A stretch of 19,387 bases of DNA from Rickettsiales bacterium (GTDB lineage Bacteria > Pseudomonadota > Alphaproteobacteria > Rs-D84). The translations under genes were made by a program, and so were the position numbers. Below, piece after piece: positions 7,939 to 15,489 of this stretch (positions are counted from its first letter, which is position 1; each line of letters starts with the position of its first letter). The DNA lies in contig JAIRLB010000046.1 in NCBI GenBank assembly GCA_031259745.1, positions 1-19,387 of the forward strand, given 5' to 3'. The notes beneath the pieces are model-generated. The model worked only from the letters and a program-made list of their open reading frames with translations, was not told the origin of the DNA and did not search any database.

Positions 7939-10257
7939 ATGAAGTGGACATATGGTTGGCTGAGAGATTATCTAGATACGGACGCGTCTCCGCAGGAAAT
8001 CGCGGATATGCTGACGCTCATAGGGCTGGAAGTGGAAAGCGTTGAGATGCTGCCTGTGCCAGTTGCGGCGAAAATCGTGGAATGTTCGGATGTTCCGGAC
8101 ACTCATCTACGCAAATTGCTGGTTGATGATGGCAGTGGAATCCTGCGCCAGGTTGTATGCGGTGCGCCGAATGCCCGCGAAGGATTAGTGTCCGCACTGG
8201 CCGTACCAGGTTGCAAGATTGGCGATATGGAAATCAAGTCGGGAAAGATTCGTGGCATCCTGTCCGATGGCATGATGTGCAGCGAGAAAGAGCTGGGCAT
8301 TTCTGATAACCACGACGGAATTATGGAATTGCTGGAAAATTCTGAAATCGGCACACCCGTATCATCAAGAAGTGAATTTGTCTTTGAAGCCGGAATCACA
8401 CCCAACCGACCGGATTATCTGGCGGTATGCGGAATCGCGCGCGACCTGTCTGCGACCGTGTTGGGCAAGTATATCGAAAAGAAGGAAATTCAGGATTTGC
8501 CAAAAAGCGGGGAACTCAAGGTTATTATCAAAAATCCTGTTGCCTGCCCAATATATCGCCTGTGCAAAATCAGAGGAATTAAAAATGGTCCGAGCAATCC
8601 GACGATTGCATCCCGATTATCGGCCATCGGAGTCAATCCAAGGAATGCGCCAATAGACGCGACAAATTATATCTGTTATGACTTGGGCCAGCCTATGCAT
8701 TGCTTTGATGCTGATGAAATCAAGGGCGACATAATTGTCCGCAATGCCGAGAATGGCGAGAAATTCACAGATCTGTTTGGAACAGAACATGAATTGTGGG
8801 ACAGTGATTTGGTTATCGCGGACAGCGCGGGAATTCTTGCGCTGGCAGGCATTATCGGTGGACAGCGCGGCATGACCGCAGACAGGACGGAAAACATCCT
8901 GCTGGAATCAGCTTATTTTGATCCCGTGACAATACGCAGAACATCAAAACGCATAGGCGTGTCCACAGACGCATCCTATCGCTATGAGCGTGGCATTGAC
9001 CCGACTACCACGGGACCGGCGCTGGCACGAGCTGTCAAAATTATAAACGATGCATGTGGCGGTGATGTTGTCGGCACGGCCGTCGGAGGCAAGGACAGCG
9101 CAGCTGAGATTAAAATCACGTATAATCCGGATCTGTTCTTGAAAAAAACAGGAATTGCCATTCCAACCGGCAAACAAAAGGAAATACTGCGAAGACTGGG
9201 GTTCGATGTTCAAACCGATAGCGGTGAATGGACGATTGTTCCAACCCCGGCGCGCGTGGATGTGGTGATTCCTGAAAATATAGTATCGGAATTGATTCGC
9301 ATCTATGGATATGAGAATATAAAAAGTGAAGAGAAAATAAGCGCGCCGAAACCGGTTCTGATCCCGGGCCTTAAATCCACACTGGCGAATCATGGGCTGA
9401 ACGAGATCGTGAACTATGAATTCGGTGATTCGGCAAAGGAAGAACTTTTGTCAATCCGACCGCAAGTGCACGTGTTGAATCCGATTATTGATACCTTTGA
9501 TACGGTGCGTAACAGCATGGTCCAGGGGATGCTGGATGTTATTGCCAACAATGACAGATTCAAGCGGTCAAATCTGGCTTTGTTTGAGTTGGGGCCAGTG
9601 TTTGACGGCAATCAGCCAGGTCAGCATCATAATCAACTGATAATTGCACGCGCGGGCCTTTTTAGCGGCAAAATAGGCATAAAGCATGGTCGCGAATCAG
9701 ATATTTATGATGTGCGTGAAGACCTGCTGGCGCTATTCCCCGGGGCGATGGCTGAAAATGACGCTAATCCACCGCTGTGGGCGCATCCGTTCCTTTGTGG
9801 GCACATTGTTCAAAACGGCGCGACTGTTGCGCAATTCGCAGAACTGCATCCGAATGTCGCCAAGAAATTTGGTATCAAAACCAAGGTTGTTTTGGGCTTG
9901 GTTGAAAATGCTGATATGATTAAAGTTCCCGGAAAAAATGCGGAATCGCAGGTTATGGGCATCGAATCGAAAATGTCTTTGGCTGAATTTCCGCTGATTA
10001 CTCGCGATTTCGCATTTGTCGTATCCGATGGCACCGCGCCTGAGGCGATTGTAGAAGCAGCAAAGTCGGCCGATTCGCGAATTGTCGAAACAAATGTTTT
10101 CGATGTCTTTGATTTGGGCTGCGCCCGGAAGTCCGTCGCATTCGAGATAGTGATACAACCCGAATCAAACATGACCGACTGCGAGCTGCTGGAATTGCAA
10201 AATACAGTGATAGCGGCGGTCGAGAAAGGCTGTCCGGCGAAAATCCGCGACAAGTAA
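7939..10257 (+). CDS. pheT: Phenylalanyl-tRNA synthetase beta subunit
   Basis: Beta subunit carrying the tRNA-binding and editing modules. The 772 residues begin MKWTYGWLRDYLDTD. The domains in order are an EMAP/tRNA-binding domain (about 40-150), B3/B4 editing, B5 (GGDVVGTAVG leading into KILRRLGF-like motifs), a catalytic-like core, and a C-terminal FDX-ACB anticodon-binding domain (about 680-772, starting LAEFPLITRDFAF). Length is within the bacterial range (about 780-800). The ATG at 7939 is preferred to an in-frame TTG at 7933 because AAAAGGA lies 6 nt before it and MKWTYGWL is the conserved N-terminus. Confidence 0.97.
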   Translation: MKWTYGWLRDYLDTDASPQEIADMLTLIGLEVESVEMLPVPVAAKIVECSDVPDTHLRKLLVDDGSGILRQVVCGAPNAREGLVSALAVPGCKIGDMEIKSGKIRGILSDGMMCSEKELGISDNHDGIMELLENSEIGTPVSSRSEFVFEAGITPNRPDYLAVCGIARDLSATVLGKYIEKKEIQDLPKSGELKVIIKNPVACPIYRLCKIRGIKNGPSNPTIASRLSAIGVNPRNAPIDATNYICYDLGQPMHCFDADEIKGDIIVRNAENGEKFTDLFGTEHELWDSDLVIADSAGILALAGIIGGQRGMTADRTENILLESAYFDPVTIRRTSKRIGVSTDASYRYERGIDPTTTGPALARAVKIINDACGGDVVGTAVGGKDSAAEIKITYNPDLFLKKTGIAIPTGKQKEILRRLGFDVQTDSGEWTIVPTPARVDVVIPENIVSELIRIYGYENIKSEEKISAPKPVLIPGLKSTLANHGLNEIVNYEFGDSAKEELLSIRPQVHVLNPIIDTFDTVRNSMVQGMLDVIANNDRFKRSNLALFELGPVFDGNQPGQHHNQLIIARAGLFSGKIGIKHGRESDIYDVREDLLALFPGAMAENDANPPLWAHPFLCGHIVQNGATVAQFAELHPNVAKKFGIKTKVVLGLVENADMIKVPGKNAESQVMGIESKMSLAEFPLITRDFAFVVSDGTAPEAIVEAAKSADSRIVETNVFDVFDLGCARKSVAFEIVIQPESNMTDCELLELQNTVIAAVEKGCPAKIRDK

Positions 10258-10263
10258 ACAATA

Positions 10264-10294
10264 GGGCTGGAAATTTGTCCGTCCCGTCATTTTT
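10264..10294 (+). terminator. Candidate terminator after pheT
   Basis: Seven nt after the pheT stop, GGG-CT-GGA pairs with TCC-GT-CCC (10264-10285) across a six-base loop with an imperfect internal position. A TTTTT run follows at 10290-10294. It plausibly ends the pheST transcript before the independent promoter at 10298. Confidence 0.4.
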
Positions 10295-10297
10295 CAT

Positions 10298-10325
10298 TTG
10301 TATTAGCGGCGTATTCTGATATAAT
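10298..10325 (+). promoter_or_regulatory. Strong sigma70-type promoter
   Basis: TTGTAT (10298-10303) and a perfect TATAAT (10320-10325) are separated by 16 nt, predicting a start near 10332. It lies in the gap after pheT and faces the structured RNA and the small membrane-protein gene. It is the best promoter match seen in the window. Confidence 0.7.
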
Positions 10326-10331
10326 TTGATT

Positions 10332-10503
10332 GCTGCGGGGAAATTCCCGCTGCGGGGTGTCATGACCTCTATTTTAGGCGTTCCGCAAGGAATGAAAAAT
10401 CTCCAACCGTTGGTTGGAGGGCTTGCGAATATATTGAATAAGCAGCTCGATTTCCTAAAAATTGTCATGAACCTCCAACCGCCTAATCATTATGCGGTTT
10501 TTT
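10332..10503 (+). ncRNA. Structured leader or small RNA with alternative hairpins
   Basis: About 170 nt run from the promoter start to an intrinsic terminator. Visible elements are: a 5' hairpin (GCGGG 10335-10339 with CCCGC 10346-10350); a GCAA-tetraloop hairpin (10379-10394); hairpin A:B (CTCCAACC 10401-10408 with GGTTGGAG 10412-10419); and a terminator. Segment B extended by one base, GGTTGGAGG (10412-10420), is also a perfect 9-nt complement of CCTCCAACC (10472-10480). The last four bases of that partner form the 5' arm of the terminator. A:B pairing would let the terminator form and B:C pairing would block it, as in an attenuator or riboswitch. No known riboswitch, 6S, SRP or RNase P signature was recognised. 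A standalone small RNA remains possible. Confidence 0.5.
10477..10503 (+). terminator. Intrinsic terminator before pilin-like gene
   Basis: AACCGC (10477-10482) pairs with GCGGTT (10494-10499) and the distal arm merges into a six-T run (10498-10503). It lies 25 nt before the ATG of the small membrane-protein gene, outside its ribosome-binding site, so it could gate that gene's transcription. Its 5' arm overlaps a segment that can pair upstream. Confidence 0.65.
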
Positions 10504-10528
10504 GTTAAGCAAAAATCGGAGGAAGCTT

Positions 10529-10891
10529 ATGAAGAAAAAAATAATTAAAACGACCGCATTCATGGCAGGTATATTCATGACGGCGACATCGTTGTTCGCA
10601 GCGAGCAATGCGAGCAATAACGGATTATGCGGCCTGATAAGGCAGATGAAAGACGTGTTTGGTACACTGCGTGTTTTGGCTTTTATCGGCGCGGCTTTCA
10701 TACTTGCCAGCTGGGCGTGGGATTTTATCAAAGGCGGAGATGGCAAAACCAACGTTATCGATGCTCTTAAAGCAAAAGGCATATCCATGATTGTCGGGTT
10801 TGCGTTGCTGTTTGCTATCGGCACAGGAATAAGCTTTTTGATGGATGGAAATGCGGTCGGTTGCGCTGAGGTGTTGACAAGTAAATGGTAA
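10529..10891 (+). CDS. VirB2/TrbC-like small membrane protein (orphan pilin-type)
   Basis: A 120-residue protein with a basic N-terminus (MKKKIIK), a hydrophobic signal segment ending near SLFAA (about residue 24), and two long hydrophobic helices (about 50-70 and 87-105) joined by a short loop with KGGDGK. This is the layout of VirB2/TrbC conjugative pilins and similar small two-helix proteins. Two cysteines (in GLCGLIR and VGCAEV) would both lie outside the cytoplasm after signal cleavage and could form a disulfide. The start is supported by GGAGG 6 nt upstream; an ATG 33 nt further on would lose the basic signal residues. No other type IV secretion gene is visible, so the assignment is structural and the function unknown. 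It sits behind the structured RNA and terminator. Confidence 0.7.
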   Translation: MKKKIIKTTAFMAGIFMTATSLFAASNASNNGLCGLIRQMKDVFGTLRVLAFIGAAFILASWAWDFIKGGDGKTNVIDALKAKGISMIVGFALLFAIGTGISFLMDGNAVGCAEVLTSKW

Positions 10892-10905
10892 GAAAGGAAA
10901 ACATT

Positions 10906-10977
10906 ATGAGAAAAAAATTAATGATGTTCATAATCGCGGCCGTTGCAATTTTTGCCTGCGGATACATGGTTGGGTAA
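10906..10977 (+). CDS. 23-residue hydrophobic peptide
   Basis: A tiny reading frame begins 14 nt after the pilin-like gene. AAGGA lies 7 nt before its ATG. The product has two to three basic residues (MRKK), a hydrophobic core (FIIAAVAIFA) and a single Cys near the end, followed by GYMVG. It could be a single-pass membrane micropeptide or the truncated signal-peptide remnant of a second pilin-like gene. The stop falls 1 nt before the convergent nth stop, so nothing more fits downstream. Good spacing and a ribosome-binding site favour translation; function is unknown. Confidence 0.45.
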   Translation: MRKKLMMFIIAAVAIFACGYMVG

Positions 10978-10978
10978 T

Positions 10979-11698
10979 TCAAATCAGCAGATTCTTGTCA
11001 GGCGCGTCGCACCAGCGGGCGACGGGACACGATGCGCATAGCGGCCGCAAGGCCTTGCATGTATAACGTCCATGCAGAACCATTACATGGTTGACCATGC
11101 CATGGCACTTTTTCGGAATAAGTTTTAATAATTTAGCCTCGACCTTTTCAGGGGTATTGTCTGATGCGTCCACCCAGCCATAACGATGCGCATTGCGGAA
11201 AACGTGCGTGTCGACGCCGACGGTCGGCGCATTCCACAAAACATTCATAATGACGTTTGCGGTTTTCTGACCGATGCCAGGCAGTGCCATCAATGCCTTT
11301 TGATTATGATATTGTTTTGGAAAGTTCCAGTCTTTGCCGATACCCCGATTGCCGCTGGCGACCACCCTTTTTCCAGCGAAGTGGAATTTACCAGCCAGCT
11401 TTTCGGACAAAGCGATAATGTTCTTGGCTTTGTTGTTAAAGAACGAAATAACTTTGATATGCTTTTTTAACCCATCTTCGCCCAGTATCAACATCGCTTC
11501 GGGCGTTGGCGCGATTGCGAATAAGGCAGGTGTAACTTCACTCACCTTTTTATCAGTTGCCTGGGCTGATAGAATAACAGACACCGCGAAAGTGAATTCA
11601 TTCACCGAATGCAATTCCGTGCGCACAGTCATATCCAGCGTCGGCGGGACTTTTGTAAAATAAATTTCCGGCGTCAAGGTCATGCTTATCGTTCCCAT
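10979..11698 (-). CDS. nth: Endonuclease III
   Basis: Base-excision repair glycosylase/AP lyase for oxidised pyrimidines. The 239-residue product carries LSAQATD, the helix-hairpin-helix LPGIGQKTAN with the catalytic lysine K145, the catalytic aspartate D163 in GVDTHVFR, and a C-terminal 4Fe-4S ligand set C214-x6-C221-x2-C224-x5-C230. It is longer than E. coli Nth (211) mainly because of about 20 extra residues at roughly 107-127, before the HhH motif. The ATG at 11698 overlaps the upstream gene by 13 nt; M6 (11683) is an alternative start without overlap. It is the last gene of the ileS-DUF5662-nth string and converges with the accessory island. Confidence 0.95.
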   Translation of the reverse strand: MGTISMTLTPEIYFTKVPPTLDMTVRTELHSVNEFTFAVSVILSAQATDKKVSEVTPALFAIAPTPEAMLILGEDGLKKHIKVISFFNNKAKNIIALSEKLAGKFHFAGKRVVASGNRGIGKDWNFPKQYHNQKALMALPGIGQKTANVIMNVLWNAPTVGVDTHVFRNAHRYGWVDASDNTPEKVEAKLLKLIPKKCHGMVNHVMVLHGRYTCKALRPLCASCPVARWCDAPDKNLLI

Positions 11699-12312
11699 AT
11701 TTTCTCTGTGATAGCGGGGTTGTAAATTCTGCCGACGCGATTGAATGTGTTTTCAATAACATGCTGCTGATGCTTTGTAAATTTGCGTTTGTGCAGCGCA
11801 TTTGTTTTGTAATAATTCATGGTTTCATCGCAAGCTTCGCGGTATTCGCGGTTTTTCTCTATCGACATGCTCAGCCAGTCCAATGACATTTCAATGATTT
11901 TGATGTCCGGCATCAGTTGAATCTTTTTCCAAAACTGCGGATGGTGCGGCGATGTGAATTGATGTAGGTCGGAAAGCTGGCTGGTGGATATTTTTCCGTT
12001 GGTCAAAAGCGACAGTTCATAAGATTCGATGACGTTGCATAACTTTGCTTTATCGTGCCCCGGAAATCTTAATCGCGGGTCATGGCATTGCGCTAGATAA
12101 TTTAGCGTACGGATGTGCCTGCCGGTTCTGTCCACAAAGCGGTGTTCTTCGGTTTCCGAGCACGTCGTGAAGACTGTGTCAGAAGCATTGCAAAATCTGT
12201 GCATGATTTGATTGCGCAGCCAGAACGGATTTCCGGCGGTATGCGCGGCCGCGTTTATTAAATGCAGCGCGTATTCCTGCAATTTCAGCATTTGTATTTG
12301 TATAAGATTCAT
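11686..12312 (-). CDS. DUF5662-like protein of unknown function
   Basis: A soluble 208-residue protein without signal peptide or membrane helix. Residues 86-88 (HDK), H123-H124 followed by PQFWKK, and MPDIKIIEM-SLDWLSMS (about 134-150, with E141 and D145) resemble the HD-x-SK ... HHP-x-YW ... DLIEM-x-DW pattern I associate with DUF5662. The spaced His/Asp/Glu residues suggest a metal-binding helical fold, possibly HD-like; that is inference. The start lies 4 nt after the ileS stop and the 3' end overlaps nth, so it is likely co-transcribed with both. No biochemical function can be named. Confidence 0.7.
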   Translation of the reverse strand: MNLIQIQMLKLQEYALHLINAAAHTAGNPFWLRNQIMHRFCNASDTVFTTCSETEEHRFVDRTGRHIRTLNYLAQCHDPRLRFPGHDKAKLCNVIESYELSLLTNGKISTSQLSDLHQFTSPHHPQFWKKIQLMPDIKIIEMSLDWLSMSIEKNREYREACDETMNYYKTNALHKRKFTKHQQHVIENTFNRVGRIYNPAITEKIWER

Positions 12313-12316
12313 AATC

Positions 12317-15300
12317 TCAGGCCTTTGTTATAGTTATCCTAAGCTTGCGCCCTTCTATTTCGGTTTTGTGTTCGCCCTGGCCCGCAGCCAGCTCTATGCA
12401 CAGCGATTCGGCCATGATGCGCGGCCGGTGCGCTTCTAATGCGGCGGTCAGTTCCGCGTCAGTCTGATAGGTGATCTTGATTCGATCGGAAACGTCCAGC
12501 CCGACCGCTTTGCGGGTGTCCTGGATAAAGCGCAGCGCGTCGTTGGCAAGTCCCTCTGCGACCAGCTGCGACGTCAAGGTCGTGTCCAAAACAACCACAG
12601 CGGTATTGTCGGGCAGCGCCGCGCCAGCGATGCCGGGACGAACGGTCAGACGCGCCTCGAATTCATCAGATTGCAGATTGATGATTTCAGATTTCAGATT
12701 TACCTTTAATTCATTGTTTTCGATTATGTAATGACCAGCCTTGACCGCAGGGATGATGTTTTTTAATGCGGCGCCCAATCTTGCGCCAATCTTTGGTGTA
12801 ATCAGATAGACGAACGAATCGGCGACCGCGCCGACATCGCCTGAGAGCACGACTTCCTTGACATTCAGCTCGTCCGCAATGATGTCGGCGAAACCGGACA
12901 AGTCCGCGCCTGCGACGACAAGCTTTGACAGCGGCAGCCTGTTGCGCAGCTTGTATGTTTCGCGTAGTTGCTTTCCCACAGATACGACCGTCTGCACCAG
13001 GCGCATTTCGTTTTGCAGCATTCCGCCGGCCGCGTTTTCGGCATATTCCGGATATTTCTGAATGTGCACGGATTCGGCGCCGGTCAGATTGCGATATATA
13101 TAATCCGATATGAATGGCGCAAGCGGGGCTAAAAGTTTTGCGAATTCGGTCAATACCGTCCAGAGGGTATCAAACGCGCCCCGCTCTTCATTCCAAAAGC
13201 GCCCGCGCGAGCGGCGTATGTACCAGTTGTTCAGAATATCCAGGAATTCCACGACGCGGCGCAGCAGCGCGTATGGCTCATAGGCGTCCATGGATTCGCG
13301 CGCAACCTTGAACAGTTCGTTCAATTCAACCAGAATATACCTGTCCATTATGTTCCGCACATCTGCGGAATCGGCTTTTTGCGCGGAAATATTACCAGCG
13401 TTGGCGTACAACGTGAAAAAATGATAAGCGTTCCACAGCGGCGTCATGATGTTTTTCACAGTTTCCGCAAATACCCTGCCATCTTTGTCAAAGCTGATGG
13501 CCTCGCATTTCATAAAGTTGCTGCCCAGAATATACAGGCGGATTGCGTCTGCCCCGCACATGTCTATCATCGGCATGGGATCGGTGTAGTTGCCCAAAGA
13601 CTTGGACATCTTGCGCCCGTCAAAGCCAAGAATCAGACCGTTGACAGACACGGTTTTGAATGCGGGCCTGTCGAACAGAGCCGTTGCCAGAACCATCAGC
13701 GAATAAAACCATCCGCGCGTCTGATCCGGGCCTTCTATTATGTAATCCGCCGGGAATGTCGCATCGAACCGGTCTTTATTTTCAAATGGATAATGTATGC
13801 TGGCGAAAGGCATGCTGCCGGATTCAAACCAGCAGTCCAAAACATCCGGAATTCTCTCCCAGCCGTCCCTTTCCAGCCTATCCAAAGTCGGCCTGTGCAA
13901 GTCGTCGATTTTGACATTGAAAAATTTTTCCAATTCGGCGATGCTTCCGAACACTTTGTATTCGCCGTCTTTTACCCAAATAGGCAGGGGGGTGCCCCAG
14001 AATCTGTTTCTTGAAACGGCCCATGGTCGCGCGCCTTCTATCCAGCGCATAAATCGTTCGCCTGCGGACTTCCATTCGGTTTTTTTTGTGTTTTCGATAA
14101 GTTTTTCGCGAATTTTCGGAACGTCGACATACCATGATTCCGTCGCGCGATAAATCAGCCTCTCATGGGTGCGATAGCTGAACGGATAGCTGTGTTTGTA
14201 TTGTTCTTTCTTTACCAAATAACCGTTTTCTTTTAAGTAAGCTGTTATTTTCGGATTGGCGTCAAAAATATTTTCGCCAGCCCAGTCGCGTACGGTTTCA
14301 TCAAAGTTGCCGAATTCATCGACGTTCAGAATTATAGGCAGATGCGGATTTATGTTTTTTATCGCCCAAAAATCGTCTTGGCCGAAAGCCGGCGCGATAT
14401 GAACGATTCCGGTTCCATCGGAATCAGACACATATTCCGCCGCAATAACCGTGTGCAGAACGGGATTTTCAGGATCTTTATAATAGTCAAACAAAGGCCG
14501 GTATTTTAATCCGACAAGCTCTGCGCCGGAAACCTCGCCGGTTTTTTCAGCATGCGCCAACTGTTTTTCATATGCTTGCAGCCGGGATTCGGAGATTATG
14601 TATTCCGCGCCGTCCGCGTCGCGCATAATCGAGTAAGTGATTTTCGGATTGACCGCCAGCGCATAGTTTGCCGGCAGAGTCCATGGAGTAGTGGTCCATG
14701 CCAGAACTCTCCGTCCGTCCGACAATTCAAACCATACGGTTATCGCATCGTCTGTGACCTCAACATATTCCTGCGCGGCTTCGGAGTTGGAAAGAATTGT
14801 CCCCAGCTTTACGTCAACGGCGTTCACCAGAAAATCTTTGTACAGCAGCCCTTTTTCATAAAGTTGCTTTATTGCCCAAAGAACGGATTCCATAAAATTC
14901 CTGTCCATGGTGGCATATCCGAAATCTTTGCCTGTTTCGACCCACCGTCCTATGCGCTCGTAATTCTTCACAAAATCGTCGGTGTATTTCAAGACATCGT
15001 TGCGGCACGAATCGCAGAACAATTGCAGCCCTTGTTCGGCGACAATGTCTTTGGCGAGCTTTTTTTGCGCTTTTTCAACCGATTGCTCGGCCGGCAGCCC
15101 GTGGCAGTCCCAACCCATTTCGCGTTGTACATAATATCCGCGCATGGTTTTATAGCGGAAAACCATATCTTTCATAGCGGCGACGCCGATATGTCCCCAG
15201 TGCGGCAACCCGTTTGCGAACGGCGGCCCGTCAAAGAAAGTGAAAGGCTTGCCGTCCTTGGTGGCATTAAGCGACTTATGGAATATGTCTTTTTCGCGCC

Positions 15301-15367
15301 AGAAATGCAGAATATCCTGCTCTATCTTTGGAAAATTAGCCTTTGGTTCTGTCTTCGGGTATGCCAT
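12317..15367 (-). CDS. ileS: Isoleucyl-tRNA synthetase, type 2 (eukaryote-like)
   Basis: Class I synthetase charging tRNA-Ile, with an editing domain that clears Val-tRNA-Ile. The 1016 residues contain the HxGH signature H56-W-G-H59 after DGPPFANGLP, GWDCHGLPAEQSVEK, the CP1 editing domain (about 190-400, with AWTTTPWTLPAN), and K586-M-S-K-S590. Features such as PFANGLPHWGHIG-x-x-x-KD and the lack of the type 1 C-terminal zinc cysteines indicate type 2 IleRS, the eukaryotic/archaeal form associated with natural mupirocin resistance. The start at 15367 is preferred over an upstream ATG 36 nt earlier because AAGGA lies 8 nt before it and MAYPKTEPKANFPKIE is a normal N-terminus. Residues 890-901 are a 7-nt repeat insertion. 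The leader carries an Ile-codon attenuator. Confidence 0.97.
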   Translation of the reverse strand: MAYPKTEPKANFPKIEQDILHFWREKDIFHKSLNATKDGKPFTFFDGPPFANGLPHWGHIGVAAMKDMVFRYKTMRGYYVQREMGWDCHGLPAEQSVEKAQKKLAKDIVAEQGLQLFCDSCRNDVLKYTDDFVKNYERIGRWVETGKDFGYATMDRNFMESVLWAIKQLYEKGLLYKDFLVNAVDVKLGTILSNSEAAQEYVEVTDDAITVWFELSDGRRVLAWTTTPWTLPANYALAVNPKITYSIMRDADGAEYIISESRLQAYEKQLAHAEKTGEVSGAELVGLKYRPLFDYYKDPENPVLHTVIAAEYVSDSDGTGIVHIAPAFGQDDFWAIKNINPHLPIILNVDEFGNFDETVRDWAGENIFDANPKITAYLKENGYLVKKEQYKHSYPFSYRTHERLIYRATESWYVDVPKIREKLIENTKKTEWKSAGERFMRWIEGARPWAVSRNRFWGTPLPIWVKDGEYKVFGSIAELEKFFNVKIDDLHRPTLDRLERDGWERIPDVLDCWFESGSMPFASIHYPFENKDRFDATFPADYIIEGPDQTRGWFYSLMVLATALFDRPAFKTVSVNGLILGFDGRKMSKSLGNYTDPMPMIDMCGADAIRLYILGSNFMKCEAISFDKDGRVFAETVKNIMTPLWNAYHFFTLYANAGNISAQKADSADVRNIMDRYILVELNELFKVARESMDAYEPYALLRRVVEFLDILNNWYIRRSRGRFWNEERGAFDTLWTVLTEFAKLLAPLAPFISDYIYRNLTGAESVHIQKYPEYAENAAGGMLQNEMRLVQTVVSVGKQLRETYKLRNRLPLSKLVVAGADLSGFADIIADELNVKEVVLSGDVGAVADSFVYLITPKIGARLGAALKNIIPAVKAGHYIIENNELKVNLKSEIINLQSDEFEARLTVRPGIAGAALPDNTAVVVLDTTLTSQLVAEGLANDALRFIQDTRKAVGLDVSDRIKITYQTDAELTAALEAHRPRIMAESLCIELAAGQGEHKTEIEGRKLRITITKA
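12665..12701 (-). repeat. 7-nt tandem repeat inside ileS
   Basis: Minus-strand units AATCTGA, AATCTGA, AATCATC, AATCTGC, AATCTGA encode N-L-K-S-E-I-I-N-L-Q-S-D (residues 890-901). A pure AATCTGA tract would produce a TGA stop in its seventh codon; the third unit is altered to AATCATC, which removes it. Confidence 0.75.
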
Positions 15368-15387
15368 TTTTCGTTTCCTTTTCAAAT

Positions 15388-15412
15388 AAAAAAACGGACG
15401 CATCGCGCCCCG
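15388..15412 (-). terminator. Attenuator terminator in ileS leader
   Basis: On the minus strand CGGG(G)CGC pairs with GCGTCCG over a GAT loop (15412-15395), seven pairs with one bulged G and one G-T pair. A run of seven T follows (15394-15388). It lies only 21 nt before the ileS ATG and after the Ile leader peptide, so it can only act as a conditional terminator. UGCGC at 15429-15425 could pair with GCGCG (15408-15404) of the terminator's 5' arm as a competing structure. Confidence 0.6.
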
Positions 15413-15439
15413 GCAGCAGCCTCAGCGCACATTTGCAGA

Positions 15440-15472
15440 TTATCCTATGATTATTGCTGTTTGTATCGTCAT
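15440..15472 (-). CDS. Ile-rich leader peptide of ileS
   Basis: A ten-codon frame reads M-T-I-Q-T-A-I-I-I-G then TAA. Four of ten codons are Ile (ATA, ATA, ATC, ATA), three of them consecutive. GAGA lies 6 nt before the ATG, and the predicted promoter starts transcription about 11 nt upstream. A terminator hairpin follows 28 nt after the stop, then ileS. This is the arrangement of ribosome-mediated transcription attenuation: low charged tRNA-Ile would stall the ribosome at the Ile run and favour readthrough. The ATA codons would need the rare lysidine-modified tRNA-Ile, adding sensitivity. No homologue is known to me. Confidence 0.6.
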   Translation of the reverse strand: MTIQTAIIIG

Positions 15473-15489
15473 TTTTATCTCTGGCATGG

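Noticed and set aside
10326..10508. 60-codon frame across the structured RNA
   Set aside because: It runs from the -10 region through the terminator's T run. The sequence is explained by paired RNA segments, and no clear ribosome-binding site precedes any of its Met codons, though translation of an internal ATG as a leader cannot be excluded.
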